IMG/VR virus record: IMGVR_UViG_3300023174_000480
Span: 1 to 30,639 of that record
Direction: 5' to 3' (one strand)
Length of the DNA: 30,639 nt
From: a virus
Every line of letters begins with the position of its first letter. The first letter of the stretch is position 1. Positions 14,962 through 23,333 of this stretch are shown here, one piece after another. The notes under the pieces were generated by a model, which was not told the DNA's origin, ran no database searches, and saw nothing but the letters and a program-made list of their open reading frames with translations. The position numbers and the translations under genes are program-made.

Positions 14962-15765
14962 ATGAAAAAATTATTGTTAACACTATTGTTGCTGTCCTCA
15001 CAAGCATTTGCCTGGGACCAGGCGGCCCCTCTAGCAGTGGACCACTGTAAAGCACACAATCCTTATGGCTGGGCACAGACTTCAAAACCGGTCACAGCTA
15101 TTTGTCGCAGAGCATACTTTGTAGCATACGATGCAGCCGCAAAGATTCCCAACTATGTTGCATACACACTAACACCACCCAACGCCTTAGGCTGCTGGCC
15201 AAGAACCAATGCGTTTGTGGCAGATGCCAGTGTGCCCAATGGTGCCAGACCTGATGACTATGCAGGCACAGGTTACGACAAAGGCCACGCTGCTCCTGAT
15301 GGTGACTTGAGTTGGGACCAACAAGTGGAATACGAGTCATTCCTAATGACCAACATGTATCCACAACTGGGTGGATTGAACCGTGGCATTTGGAAACTGT
15401 TGGAAACCAGTGTACGTGGTTGGACTGTGCAACAAAACCAAACCTACACCATCTACGTGGGCGCTGTGTATGACACCGCCACTGACAAAAAGATTGGTGC
15501 GGGTGTTGTTGTGCCCACAGGATTCTACAAGATTGTGATCAATCAAGCCACAGGTGCCATGGCTGGCTGGTACTTCCGACACGAAGGCGGACAGGGCAAT
15601 GACTTGACTCGAGCTCGTGCTGCCATTAGTGCAATTGAAGCCAAAGCCGGAGTGAAGTTTGCTTACCCTGCCAATGCACAGGAACTGCCAATTGGTAGCG
15701 AATGGCCTGTAGACTTTGGCGCACTCACAACGGCCAAACGCCAAAAATGCAAGAGCTCCGACTAA
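14962..15765 (+). CDS. secreted DNA/RNA non-specific endonuclease
   Basis: A 267-aa protein with a clear signal peptide (MKKLLLTLLLLSSQAFA, then W), which fixes the start at 14962 and predicts export to the periplasm or outside. The nuclease core belongs to the Serratia/NucA/EndA beta-beta-alpha-metal family: GYDKGHAAPDGDLSW carries the catalytic His in the DRGH motif (here DKGH), and NMYPQLGGLNRGIWKLLE supplies the metal-binding Asn and the N-x-x-x-W-x-x-x-E helix. Four cysteines (HCKAHNP, ICRR, GCWP, QKCKSS) may form disulphides. A signal-peptide nuclease is unusual in a T4-like virion cluster. It may block incoming phage DNA or scavenge nucleotides; both are inferences. Confidence 0.88.
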   Translation: MKKLLLTLLLLSSQAFAWDQAAPLAVDHCKAHNPYGWAQTSKPVTAICRRAYFVAYDAAAKIPNYVAYTLTPPNALGCWPRTNAFVADASVPNGARPDDYAGTGYDKGHAAPDGDLSWDQQVEYESFLMTNMYPQLGGLNRGIWKLLETSVRGWTVQQNQTYTIYVGAVYDTATDKKIGAGVVVPTGFYKIVINQATGAMAGWYFRHEGGQGNDLTRARAAISAIEAKAGVKFAYPANAQELPIGSEWPVDFGALTTAKRQKCKSSD

Positions 15766-15766
15766 C

Positions 15767-15780
15767 ACCGTAAATACGGT
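15767..15780 (+). promoter_or_regulatory. palindromic T4-type late promoter (CGTAAATA) before radical SAM 1
   Basis: The promoter CGTAAATA (15769-15776) lies inside the inverted repeat ACCGT-AAAT-ACGGT, which ends just before the ATG at 15781. The predicted transcript start is at or within 1 nt of the ATG. There is no Shine-Dalgarno site. Confidence 0.55.
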
Positions 15781-16914
15781 ATGAGCAATTTCTACTGTGC
15801 GGCCCCCTGGCGCGGCTTACATATCAATCCCCGTGGTGACGTCAAAACCTGCTGTGCCGGTGACCCTAACATGCTGGGCAACCTCAACACTCACAGTATT
15901 GAAGAAATCTTGCATGGCCCTGTCATGCAAGAAATACGCCAGAGCATACAGCGTGGCAAACCACATGCCTACTGCTACAACTGTGTGCAGGCCGAACGCT
16001 ATGGTAGGAGTGAACGTGACTGGCACAACAATGTTAGTCCTGAGTTTGATCCTACCACTGCTGACAATCTTGAACATCGTCCTACCTTGATTGATGTGCG
16101 ATGGAATACCACATGCAATCTCTCTTGCAACTACTGTGCCGAAGCTTGTAGCTCAAAGTGGGCAGCACTCAAAGGAATTGCAACCAAATCCGGAGCCAGA
16201 CCCTACTACGAGCAGGTGTGTGATTATTTGGAACAACATCGTGACAACATACGTGAAGTGGCCTTGGTAGGCGGCGAGCCCTTGTTGTTGCCTGAAAACG
16301 ATCGACTGCTAGATGTGATACCTGAAGATTGCATAGTCACCTTGATCACCAATGTGGCCGTGGACTTCTCTACTAATCGCATTGTAAAAAAATTGTTAGC
16401 ACGTGACCGTGTGGGCTGGAGCCTCAGCTTTGACAACACAGGTGAAAGATTTGAGTATGTGCGACACGGTGCAGACTGGCCTCAATTGTTGCGTAATTTA
16501 GAAATCCTGCGCCCCTTGATGCAGAGTGGACAGCATTGGGGAGGTATACATGCAGTGTACAACATCTACAATGCCACACGCTTGATAGAACTCACTGAGT
16601 TTGCTAGATCACAAGGATTGACCATACACTGGCAGAGCCTGTATCAACCCGACTGCTTGGATCCACAACGACTGGGAGATCAAACTAAACAGCTGGCCTT
16701 GCAAGAAATAGACAGTTTGCTGGCGCTGGACATCTGCCTGGAGAGCGAGCGATTGTTTTTTCAAACAGTCAAGAGCAATATACCGGCTGCCAGAGACGAT
16801 CTGCGTACCGAGTTTGCCGTACACATTCAAGATATTGAAACACAGTATCACATAGATAAAGCAGGCCAGTTCAAACAACTGTGGCCAGAATTATGGAAAG
16901 CAACGAATGTTTGA
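15781..16914 (+). CDS. radical SAM protein 1 with N-terminal twitch-like Cys cluster
   Basis: A 377-aa protein. The radical SAM CxxxCxxC motif is C112-C116-C119 (TTCNLSCNYC), followed by VALVGGEPLL, the GGE motif that contacts SAM. The N-terminus FYCAAPWRGLHINPRGDVKT carries C6, with C24/C25 and C65/C68 (YCYNC) completing a likely auxiliary [4Fe-4S] site. This matches the N-terminal twitch-domain radical SAM type that I recall from marine phages. Its substrate is unknown. It has its own late promoter and overlaps the first SGNH gene by 8 nt. Acting on a peptide, sugar or lipid are all possible. Confidence 0.85.
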   Translation: MSNFYCAAPWRGLHINPRGDVKTCCAGDPNMLGNLNTHSIEEILHGPVMQEIRQSIQRGKPHAYCYNCVQAERYGRSERDWHNNVSPEFDPTTADNLEHRPTLIDVRWNTTCNLSCNYCAEACSSKWAALKGIATKSGARPYYEQVCDYLEQHRDNIREVALVGGEPLLLPENDRLLDVIPEDCIVTLITNVAVDFSTNRIVKKLLARDRVGWSLSFDNTGERFEYVRHGADWPQLLRNLEILRPLMQSGQHWGGIHAVYNIYNATRLIELTEFARSQGLTIHWQSLYQPDCLDPQRLGDQTKQLALQEIDSLLALDICLESERLFFQTVKSNIPAARDDLRTEFAVHIQDIETQYHIDKAGQFKQLWPELWKATNV

Positions 16915-17647
16915 TGACAACATCAAAGTACCATACCAAATTGACCTGGCAAGTAAGACGTTCAACTGGCTTGGAGAAGACAATGCAGAAAATTTTGAAC
17001 GGCACTGCAACGATCCAGCAAAACTTCAGCTGCTCGATCAGGCTGGCTGGCTGGACCAAAAAATCACTTACCAGTTCAACCGCCAGGGTTTTAGAAGTGC
17101 AGAGTTTGACAGCGTCGAGGATTATTTTGTATCAGCGGGATGTAGTTTTACTTTTGGCACTGCAATACAAACTCAGCAAAGATACACGGACATTGTGGCC
17201 AATCAACTTGGATTGACCTCCTATAATCTAGGCATACAAGGAGGCAGTGACGACACCAGTGTTAGACTGCTGCTGACTTGGTTAGACCAACTCAAGCCAA
17301 AGTTTGTGATTTACCAAAGTACATTTCCACAAAGATTTGAAATAATACACAATGACACAGCTATAATTTATGGCATAAATGCGGCTCTTGGTGGTCGTGT
17401 GCCAACAGATCATGGCGCATTATACAAACAGTTGTTGGCCACTCCGTCCAATGAACGAATCAGAGCCTGTAAAAATCAACTGGCAGTGCGCGAACTTTGT
17501 CGAAACAAAAACATAAAATTAATTGAAATAAGTTACATTGATTTTTTAAAAACTCACGATGCAAGTGCAAGAGATCTGCATCATCCAGGCGCTGGGGCCA
17601 ATCAATCAGTGGCACAAATGATCTTGAATGAATTGTCTCAGTCATGA
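16907..17647 (+). CDS. SGNH/GDSL-like hydrolase 1
   Basis: A 246-aa protein. GCSFTFG with S80 as nucleophile is SGNH block I, YNLGIQGGSDDTS supplies the following Gly/Asn region, and ARDLHHPGAG near the C-terminus supplies the Asp/His pair of block V. SGNH enzymes hydrolyse or transfer acyl esters on sugars and lipids. There is no signal peptide, so it acts in the cytoplasm. It overlaps the radical SAM gene by 8 nt and the next SGNH gene by ATGA, so the three are co-translated. FRSAEFD directly before the catalytic block is shared with its neighbour. Confidence 0.8.
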   Translation: MFDDNIKVPYQIDLASKTFNWLGEDNAENFERHCNDPAKLQLLDQAGWLDQKITYQFNRQGFRSAEFDSVEDYFVSAGCSFTFGTAIQTQQRYTDIVANQLGLTSYNLGIQGGSDDTSVRLLLTWLDQLKPKFVIYQSTFPQRFEIIHNDTAIIYGINAALGGRVPTDHGALYKQLLATPSNERIRACKNQLAVRELCRNKNIKLIEISYIDFLKTHDASARDLHHPGAGANQSVAQMILNELSQS

Positions 17648-18423
17648 ACACACCACCGTTACACTGCAATATTAATGATTTAGGAAACAGAACACTTGAT
17701 TGGTTTCCTAGTGATACCAATGAACGCCTTCAAGAGTCCATGCAAAGGCACAAATCTAAAAAATATATTCAAAGCAAGGGATGGGACCAACCAGGAGCCA
17801 TAACATATAAATTCAACAGTGATGCATTTAGGTCAGCAGAATTTGATCCTGCTGCTGATAATCTTGTGGCTCTGGGATGCAGTTTTACCATGGGTGTGGG
17901 ATTGCCAACACATTCGGTCTGGCCCAGTCTACTGGGGCATGCACTGAATCTATCGGTGTGCAATCTTGGCTGGGGCGGTTTTTCTGCAGATGCTTGCTTT
18001 AGGATGGCTGAGTATTGGATACCATATCTCAATCCAAAGTTGGTTGTTTTTTTAGTTCCAGACAGGTCACGATTAGAAATAATTGTTGATGAAAAAACTG
18101 GTAACACATTTGATCTCATGCCCGGCAATTTTGAACATTATTCGGATCTAAATGGATTTATAAAACATTGGTTTGGTCAAGATGAAAATTCTAGATTAAA
18201 TAACAAAAAAAATCAATTGGCGGTAGAAGCCATATGTCATCAACTAGGCATACCAATTTTATGCTATGAAGTTTCTCAAGAAATGATTGGATTGGCTCGT
18301 CTTGATCTTGCTAGAGATTTATCACATGCTGGCCCTGAAACTCATAAGAAATTAATTGAAAAAATTATAAATGATTACACCAAAAAATTTAGAAACAGTA
18401 CTGGTCAAAGCACCGCACCGTAA
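17644..18423 (+). CDS. SGNH/GDSL-like hydrolase 2, paralogue of hydrolase 1
   Basis: A 259-aa protein. FRSAEFD and GCSFTMG occur at the same residue numbers as in hydrolase 1 (both place S80 as nucleophile), followed by CNLGWGGFSADA and a C-terminal ARDLSHAG. KNQLAVEAICHQLGIPIL also matches KNQLAVRELCRNKNIKLI of hydrolase 1, so this is a tandem duplication with diverged substrate region. The 3' end is AT-rich and overlaps the gp17 start by 53 nt, an unusually long overlap at the edge of the accessory block. Two SGNH proteins side by side suggest different acceptors or an obligate pair. Confidence 0.8.
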   Translation: MNTPPLHCNINDLGNRTLDWFPSDTNERLQESMQRHKSKKYIQSKGWDQPGAITYKFNSDAFRSAEFDPAADNLVALGCSFTMGVGLPTHSVWPSLLGHALNLSVCNLGWGGFSADACFRMAEYWIPYLNPKLVVFLVPDRSRLEIIVDEKTGNTFDLMPGNFEHYSDLNGFIKHWFGQDENSRLNNKKNQLAVEAICHQLGIPILCYEVSQEMIGLARLDLARDLSHAGPETHKKLIEKIINDYTKKFRNSTGQSTAP

Positions 18424-19951
18424 AGAAGTTTATACTGAAGATGAACTGCTGGAGTTCGCAGCCTGTGCTGACCCTGTGACAGGGCCACTGTACTTCATGG
18501 ATAACTTTTTCTTTATCCAGCATCCCACACGCGGCAAGATGCTGTACCATCCATTTGAGTATCAAACTAGACTGATTGAAACCTATCACAACTACAGATA
18601 TTCGATATCCTTGATGCCCCGACAAACCGGCAAGTCAACATCGGCCGCTGGTTACCTATTGTGGTATGCAATGTTTGTGCCTGATTCAACTATCTTGGTT
18701 GCCGCACACAAATATACCGGTGCACAAGAGATCATGCAACGTATTAGATATGCGTATGAACTATGCCCCAATCACATACGTGCAGGTGCCACCAGTTACA
18801 ACAAGAACTCACTGGAGTTTGAAAACGGATCACGTATTGTGGCACAAACCACTACAGAAACAACAGGACGGGGTATGAGTATTTCACTCCTGTACGCTGA
18901 CGAGTTTGCGTTTGTACGACCCACCATTGCCAGAGAGTTTTGGACTTCTATTTCACCCACACTGGCCACCGGTGGTAAGGCTATTATTACCTCAACACCC
19001 AACTCAGACGAAGATCAATTTGCGTACTTGTGGAAAGGTGCCAACAAGACTCAGGACGAGCATGGCAATACCACCAAACTAGGCATCAATGGATTCCGTG
19101 CATTTAGAAGTAACTGGCGCGAGCATCCAGATCGTGATGAGCAATGGGGTCTTGAACAACTGGCACAACTAGGCGAAGATCGATTTCGCCGGGAAATGGA
19201 ATGTGAATTTGTTATCAATGATGAGACCTTGATCGCTCCTACCAAATTGTTGGACTTGGAGGGAATAGAACCCAACCGACGAACTGGGCAAGTACGCTGG
19301 TACAAAACTCCTGTCAAAGACAAAATATACATTGTGGCACTAGACCCCAGCCTGGGCACAGGTGGTGATCCTGCAGCCATACAGGTGTTTGAAGCAGATA
19401 CCACAGAACAAATAGCCGAGTGGCGACACAACAAAACAGACATTCCCACACAGGTCAAACTCCTGGCAGACATTGTGAATGAACTGTACGATGTCACCAA
19501 AGATGACAAAAAGATTTATTATTCTGTGGAAAACAACACTATTGGAGAAGCTGCTTTGATCTCAATAAACGAGTATGGAGAAGAGAACATCCGGGGTTAT
19601 TTTCTTAGCGACAACTCAGTCACAGGTACCACCGGGCGCAGATTCCGCAAAGGATTCAACACCACAAACCGAGCCAAACTCACTGCCTGTAGCAAGTTCA
19701 AAATCCTTGTGGAATCTGGGCGCATGAAGTTATATAGCAGACCCTTGATCTCTGAACTCAAAACCTTTGTTGCATCCGGGGGCAGTTACGCTGCCAAACC
19801 TGGCGAAACAGATGATCTTGTGATGAGTTCGTTGTTGGTTGTGCGCATGCTGATGATGTTGCAGACCTATCATGCAGAATTAGACACGCAAATGAAAGAT
19901 CACGGCGACAACATAATTGAACCAATGCCGTTCATATCAATGCTGCGCTAA
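18371..19951 (+). CDS. gp17: terminase large subunit gp17
   Basis: This 526-aa DNA-packaging motor has an N-terminal ATPase with Walker A MPRQTGKST and Walker B SLLYADEFAF, followed by the coupling segment ITSTPNSDEDQF. The C-terminal RNase H-like nuclease has IVALDPSLGTGGD and a late DD pair (GETDDLVMS). The N-terminal block DNFFFIQHPTRGKMLYHPFE is typical of T4-like cyanophage gp17. The ATG at 18371 lies inside the preceding SGNH gene with a 53-nt overlap and no clear ribosome site; a later internal start is possible. Its stop TAA is embedded in the next late promoter. Confidence 0.95.
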   Translation: MITPKNLETVLVKAPHRKEVYTEDELLEFAACADPVTGPLYFMDNFFFIQHPTRGKMLYHPFEYQTRLIETYHNYRYSISLMPRQTGKSTSAAGYLLWYAMFVPDSTILVAAHKYTGAQEIMQRIRYAYELCPNHIRAGATSYNKNSLEFENGSRIVAQTTTETTGRGMSISLLYADEFAFVRPTIAREFWTSISPTLATGGKAIITSTPNSDEDQFAYLWKGANKTQDEHGNTTKLGINGFRAFRSNWREHPDRDEQWGLEQLAQLGEDRFRREMECEFVINDETLIAPTKLLDLEGIEPNRRTGQVRWYKTPVKDKIYIVALDPSLGTGGDPAAIQVFEADTTEQIAEWRHNKTDIPTQVKLLADIVNELYDVTKDDKKIYYSVENNTIGEAALISINEYGEENIRGYFLSDNSVTGTTGRRFRKGFNTTNRAKLTACSKFKILVESGRMKLYSRPLISELKTFVASGGSYAAKPGETDDLVMSSLLVVRMLMMLQTYHAELDTQMKDHGDNIIEPMPFISMLR

Positions 19952-19954
19952 ATA
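19947..19954 (+). promoter_or_regulatory. T4-type late promoter (GCTAAATA)
   Basis: GCTAAATA includes the gp17 stop codon (19949-19951). Its last base is 8 nt before ATG 19962, so the predicted leader is about 2 nt. Confidence 0.55.
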
Positions 19955-19961
19955 CACAACT

Positions 19962-22196
19962 ATGACAATGGAAGCATTACCTCAAGATCTAGCCGATTTC
20001 TTGGTCACAAAGAACTTTGACCCGGAATATTTTGACGACAAAGGCCAGCCCGCTGAAGCAGGCGACGCCAAAACCATGAAATTTGACTATGTGGCCAGCA
20101 CCGGCAAAAACTATGGCACAGCAGTGATTGTGATTGCCGACAACGAGCTCAGCTTGTTCTATGGTGACAACCTGGGCAGGGGCATGGAGCCTGAAGACAA
20201 ACAAGAGTGGTTTGAATTCTTGGAACAACTCAGCAACAAAGCGGCCAGCCATTCAGCAACTTGGAGCCCCAAGGACATCAATCAACTCAAACACACACTT
20301 GCTGGCATTGCTGCCATCAAAGAGGGCTTGTTTGAGGGCTACTACGGCAATCGTCGAGTCAGCTACATGGGCGAGCAGACACATGCCAGATTGGTGATCA
20401 ATCACAATCGTCAGCTGGGAGAAAATGACAAACGTTTTCGCTATGTGGAAAGTTTGTTTATCGAAACAGCTGACCAAGAACGTTTCCGTTTGCCATTCAA
20501 AAGTCTGGCAGGCGGCCGAGCCATGCTGGAACATGTGCGCCAAGGCGGACGTCCATATGACATACGTGGCAACCACATCACAGAAATTGTGAGCGAAATG
20601 GCTGTGCTGAGCCGATTCAACCGTGCGCAACACAATCGTGTGTTTGAAGGTGTCACACAAGAGCTGGTGGAAAGCGCAAGACAATACTATCAAAACTTAC
20701 AAGAAACCGTCAAGCATCTTGGCAGCTCACGTGGCTATCAAGCATACTTTGAATCATGGGCTCCTGACCAAACAGGTGAAGCCGAAGCCCTGGTAGAAAA
20801 TCTACGCGACCTGTTTGTGGAACAAACCCTGGACGCTAGAATTGAAGCTGCCTTGCCCACACTGGCCAAGATACAACAACAAGGAAACAACATGAAAGAA
20901 GCGCAAATATTTGAAAACTGGATCAACAATCTCAGTGAAGGCACCTGGGCACTACCAGAAACTCCAGAGCAACAGGAAAAACTCAATCAGCTGATGAGTG
21001 CAGAACTCATTGTTGGTCCTGATGCTACCAATGCCACCGAGTTGTTGTACAGCATTGTGGGCGATGATGAGCTGTTCGACATCCTCAACGACCTGGCTGA
21101 CAAGAGTCAAGGCCGTGCCAACATTTGGGACGACTCAGATGTGCAACGTAGACTAGCCGAACTGGGCATTCAAACTCCTCAAAGTACTGAAGCAGAGCCT
21201 GCTGATGTTGACCAAGACACAGCACCGGCAATGAAAGAAGACTTTACTAGTTTTGGGGACAAACATACCGGTGCCTATAGAGATAATTTTGAACTTTGGA
21301 TCACAACAAAAGGTTTATACAACTACGAAGATGAACTGTTGGGGTATTTTGATAAGTTTGTTGACGGTGGCGGATTACCAAGCACAGCCGGTCAACAGTC
21401 AGTTGAAACCTGGAAGCAGAGAATGAAAAGAGACGGCGAAAGTGTTCAAAAAACCGACGATGTGGCGGAAGGCGACAACATGGCTACATTTGTAGAAAGC
21501 AATGAATTGAGTCGCATGCTCCGACATGCTGGCGTACCTGTGAAAGAAAGTGTGTTGACAGATAGTACAGGCAGCACCCTGGAACACATCAAAGACACGT
21601 TCCAGCGAGATGTCAAGGACTTTACCCAGTCTGGTGACATGAGCGATGCCTTGTATGATGCATTGTATGACTACTACTTTGATGACATGCCATATGGCAC
21701 AAAGAAAGCCAGAGATGGTGATCCTCATGAGTGGGTCAGCGATCGCTTTGCTCAAGACATTGGTCTGGACGAAGGTTGGAAAGGTGCATTGGCCGGCGGA
21801 CTTGCTGGTGCAGGACTAGGCAGTGTGGTACCAGGACTGGGCACATTGGCCGGTGGCATTGCTGGTGCTTATGCAGGACACAAAATTGGCGATCAAGGCC
21901 TGAGCGATCCAGACAAACAATGGAAATCACCAAGCCAGGAACCAAAACAACAAAAGCCAGTAAGCGAGTGTAACTATACCATGGAGGGCGAATATTGCCC
22001 AGAACACGGCTTGGCTGAATGTGGTCAAGCTGACGGTGGTGCAGTAGGCATGCCTTACAGCATGGGCGAAGGCACAGACGATCCAATCAACTCAAACTCA
22101 GCAATGACCGGCAGCTACTATGAAGGCAAAGAAACCGAAATACAAGAAGGCGATGCACTTCTGGCAAGAATAAAATCACTGGCTTTGCTCAGATGA
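19962..22196 (+). CDS. large virion-type protein with glycine zipper and Cys motif
   Basis: A 744-aa protein; ATG 19968 is an alternative start. No Shine-Dalgarno site is visible. A middle domain contains RVSYMGEQTHARLVINHNRQ, then RFRLPFKSLAGGRAMLEHV and RPYDIRGNHITEIVSE, which I recall from T4-like cyanophage proteins of unknown role. The C-terminal part has a glycine zipper (GALAGGLAGAGLGSVVPG, continuing to IAGAYAGHKIGD), a likely membrane-inserting hairpin, then CNYTMEGEYCPEHGLAEC. AAIKEGLFEG includes two possible (I/L)-x-E protease sites. A packaged or ejected protein that perturbs the host membrane is conceivable but unproven. Confidence 0.75.
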   Translation: MTMEALPQDLADFLVTKNFDPEYFDDKGQPAEAGDAKTMKFDYVASTGKNYGTAVIVIADNELSLFYGDNLGRGMEPEDKQEWFEFLEQLSNKAASHSATWSPKDINQLKHTLAGIAAIKEGLFEGYYGNRRVSYMGEQTHARLVINHNRQLGENDKRFRYVESLFIETADQERFRLPFKSLAGGRAMLEHVRQGGRPYDIRGNHITEIVSEMAVLSRFNRAQHNRVFEGVTQELVESARQYYQNLQETVKHLGSSRGYQAYFESWAPDQTGEAEALVENLRDLFVEQTLDARIEAALPTLAKIQQQGNNMKEAQIFENWINNLSEGTWALPETPEQQEKLNQLMSAELIVGPDATNATELLYSIVGDDELFDILNDLADKSQGRANIWDDSDVQRRLAELGIQTPQSTEAEPADVDQDTAPAMKEDFTSFGDKHTGAYRDNFELWITTKGLYNYEDELLGYFDKFVDGGGLPSTAGQQSVETWKQRMKRDGESVQKTDDVAEGDNMATFVESNELSRMLRHAGVPVKESVLTDSTGSTLEHIKDTFQRDVKDFTQSGDMSDALYDALYDYYFDDMPYGTKKARDGDPHEWVSDRFAQDIGLDEGWKGALAGGLAGAGLGSVVPGLGTLAGGIAGAYAGHKIGDQGLSDPDKQWKSPSQEPKQQKPVSECNYTMEGEYCPEHGLAECGQADGGAVGMPYSMGEGTDDPINSNSAMTGSYYEGKETEIQEGDALLARIKSLALLR

Positions 22197-22204
22197 TATA
22201 AATA
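22197..22204 (+). promoter_or_regulatory. candidate T4-type late promoter (TATAAATA) upstream of gp32
   Basis: Perfect TATAAATA directly after the preceding stop codon, 134 nt from the gp32 ATG. Transcripts from it would run into the hairpin at 22224-22254. Confidence 0.5.
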
Positions 22205-22207
22205 CAC

Positions 22208-22236
22208 TTGACACGTAGACAAGAAGCGCATATACT
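22208..22236 (+). promoter_or_regulatory. sigma70-type early promoter of gp32
   Basis: Consensus TTGACA (22208-22213), a 17-nt spacer and TATACT (22231-22236). It lies 102 nt before the gp32 ATG. The -10 sits inside the loop of the terminator hairpin. Confidence 0.85.
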
Positions 22237-22258
22237 ACTACAGTGTTTGCGCTTTTTT
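22224..22258 (+). terminator. intrinsic terminator overlapping the gp32 promoter
   Basis: AAGCGCA (22224-22230) and TGCGCTT (22248-22254) form a 7-bp stem with a 17-nt loop, continuing into a T run (22253-22258). It would end transcripts arriving from upstream. Transcripts from the embedded promoter lack the 5' arm. Confidence 0.6.
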
Positions 22259-22337
22259 GTTTGTAAGTCACAGGCAACCAAGATCTAAACATTTAGATAG
22301 GCAACATAACATAGGCAACTTATTAAGGAGAAAAACT

Positions 22338-23333
22338 ATGGCATCATTAGCAGAAATCAGAGCACGACTACAGGCAGCAGAAGGCAACAAAGGCGGAAGC
22401 CAAACAGGTGGAGACAATTCGATTTATCCACACTGGAACATGGAAGAAGGACAAAGTGCAACACTGCGATTCCTTCCCGACGCAAATACCAAAAACACAT
22501 TTTTCTGGCAAGAACGAGCAATGATTCGTTTGCCTTTCGCTGGCATCAAAGGCGAAGGGGATAGCAAGCAAGTGTACGTACAAGTACCTTGTGTGGAAAT
22601 GTGGGGAGACGCTTGCCCTATTCTGGCAGAAGTGCGCACCTGGTTCAAGGACAAGAGCCTTGAAGAAATGGGTCGTAAATACTGGAAGAAACGCTCATAC
22701 ATCTTCCAAGGCTTTGTGCGTGAGAATCCCTTGAGCGAAGACAAAACACCAGAAAATCCCATCCGACGTTTCATCATCGGACCACAGATTTTCACCATCA
22801 TTAAAGGCGCATTGATGGATCCTGAGCTGGAAGAATTGCCCACAGACATCTTGCGTGGCTTGGACTTCCGTGTTACTAAAACTGCCAAAGGTGGTTTTGC
22901 TGACTACAACACTTCCAAGTGGGCACGTAAAGAGTCTGCACTGACCGAAGCAGAACAGGCTGCCATTGAAACACACGGCCTGTATGACTTGAGCACATTC
23001 CTGCCCAAGAAGCCCGGCGATGTTGAACTGAAGGTGATCAAAGAGATGTTTGAAGCATCAGTTGATGGACAACCTTATGACACAGAACGTTGGGGTCAAT
23101 ACTTCCGTCCTGCTGGTGTTCAAGCACCTGGTGGTGCCGGAGCCGCACCGGTGGATGAGGACACACCTGCGCCAGCAGCCCGGCCTGCACTCAAAGTGGC
23201 AGCACCCACACCAGCCAGTGACTTTGACGAAGACGATGTTCCCTCAGCAGCCGCACCAGTGGCCAAACCTGCAGCCTCAGGACAAAATGCCCAGGACATC
23301 CTGGCCATGATCCGTAGCCGTCAACAGAAGTAA
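22338..23333 (+). CDS. gp32: single-stranded DNA-binding protein gp32
   Basis: A 331-aa protein that coats ssDNA during replication and recombination and works with UvsX and UvsY. The start at 22338 has AAGGAG (22325-22330) 7 nt upstream and gives the N-terminus MASLAEIRARLQAAEG. The core includes HWNMEEGQSATLRFLPD, FFWQERAMIRLPF, a CVEMWGDACPI cysteine segment and RRFIIGPQIFTI. The C-terminus is an Ala/Pro/Asp-rich linker with an acidic DFDEDDVPS and a short DILAMIRSRQQK tip, the usual protein-interaction tail. It is driven by a strong sigma70-like promoter, consistent with early expression. Its stop overlaps the next start in TAATG. Confidence 0.92.
   Translation: MASLAEIRARLQAAEGNKGGSQTGGDNSIYPHWNMEEGQSATLRFLPDANTKNTFFWQERAMIRLPFAGIKGEGDSKQVYVQVPCVEMWGDACPILAEVRTWFKDKSLEEMGRKYWKKRSYIFQGFVRENPLSEDKTPENPIRRFIIGPQIFTIIKGALMDPELEELPTDILRGLDFRVTKTAKGGFADYNTSKWARKESALTEAEQAAIETHGLYDLSTFLPKKPGDVELKVIKEMFEASVDGQPYDTERWGQYFRPAGVQAPGGAGAAPVDEDTPAPAARPALKVAAPTPASDFDEDDVPSAAAPVAKPAASGQNAQDILAMIRSRQQK

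Noticed and set aside
15343-15768. Minus-strand open frame of 141 codons opposite the secreted nuclease
   Set aside because: The + strand frame has a signal peptide and nuclease motifs, and the antisense product has none.
22257-22337. Upstream in-frame start for gp32 adding 27 residues
   Set aside because: That stretch is the untranslated leader of the promoter at 22208-22236; AAGGAG fits ATG 22338, and the resulting N-terminus matches the family.
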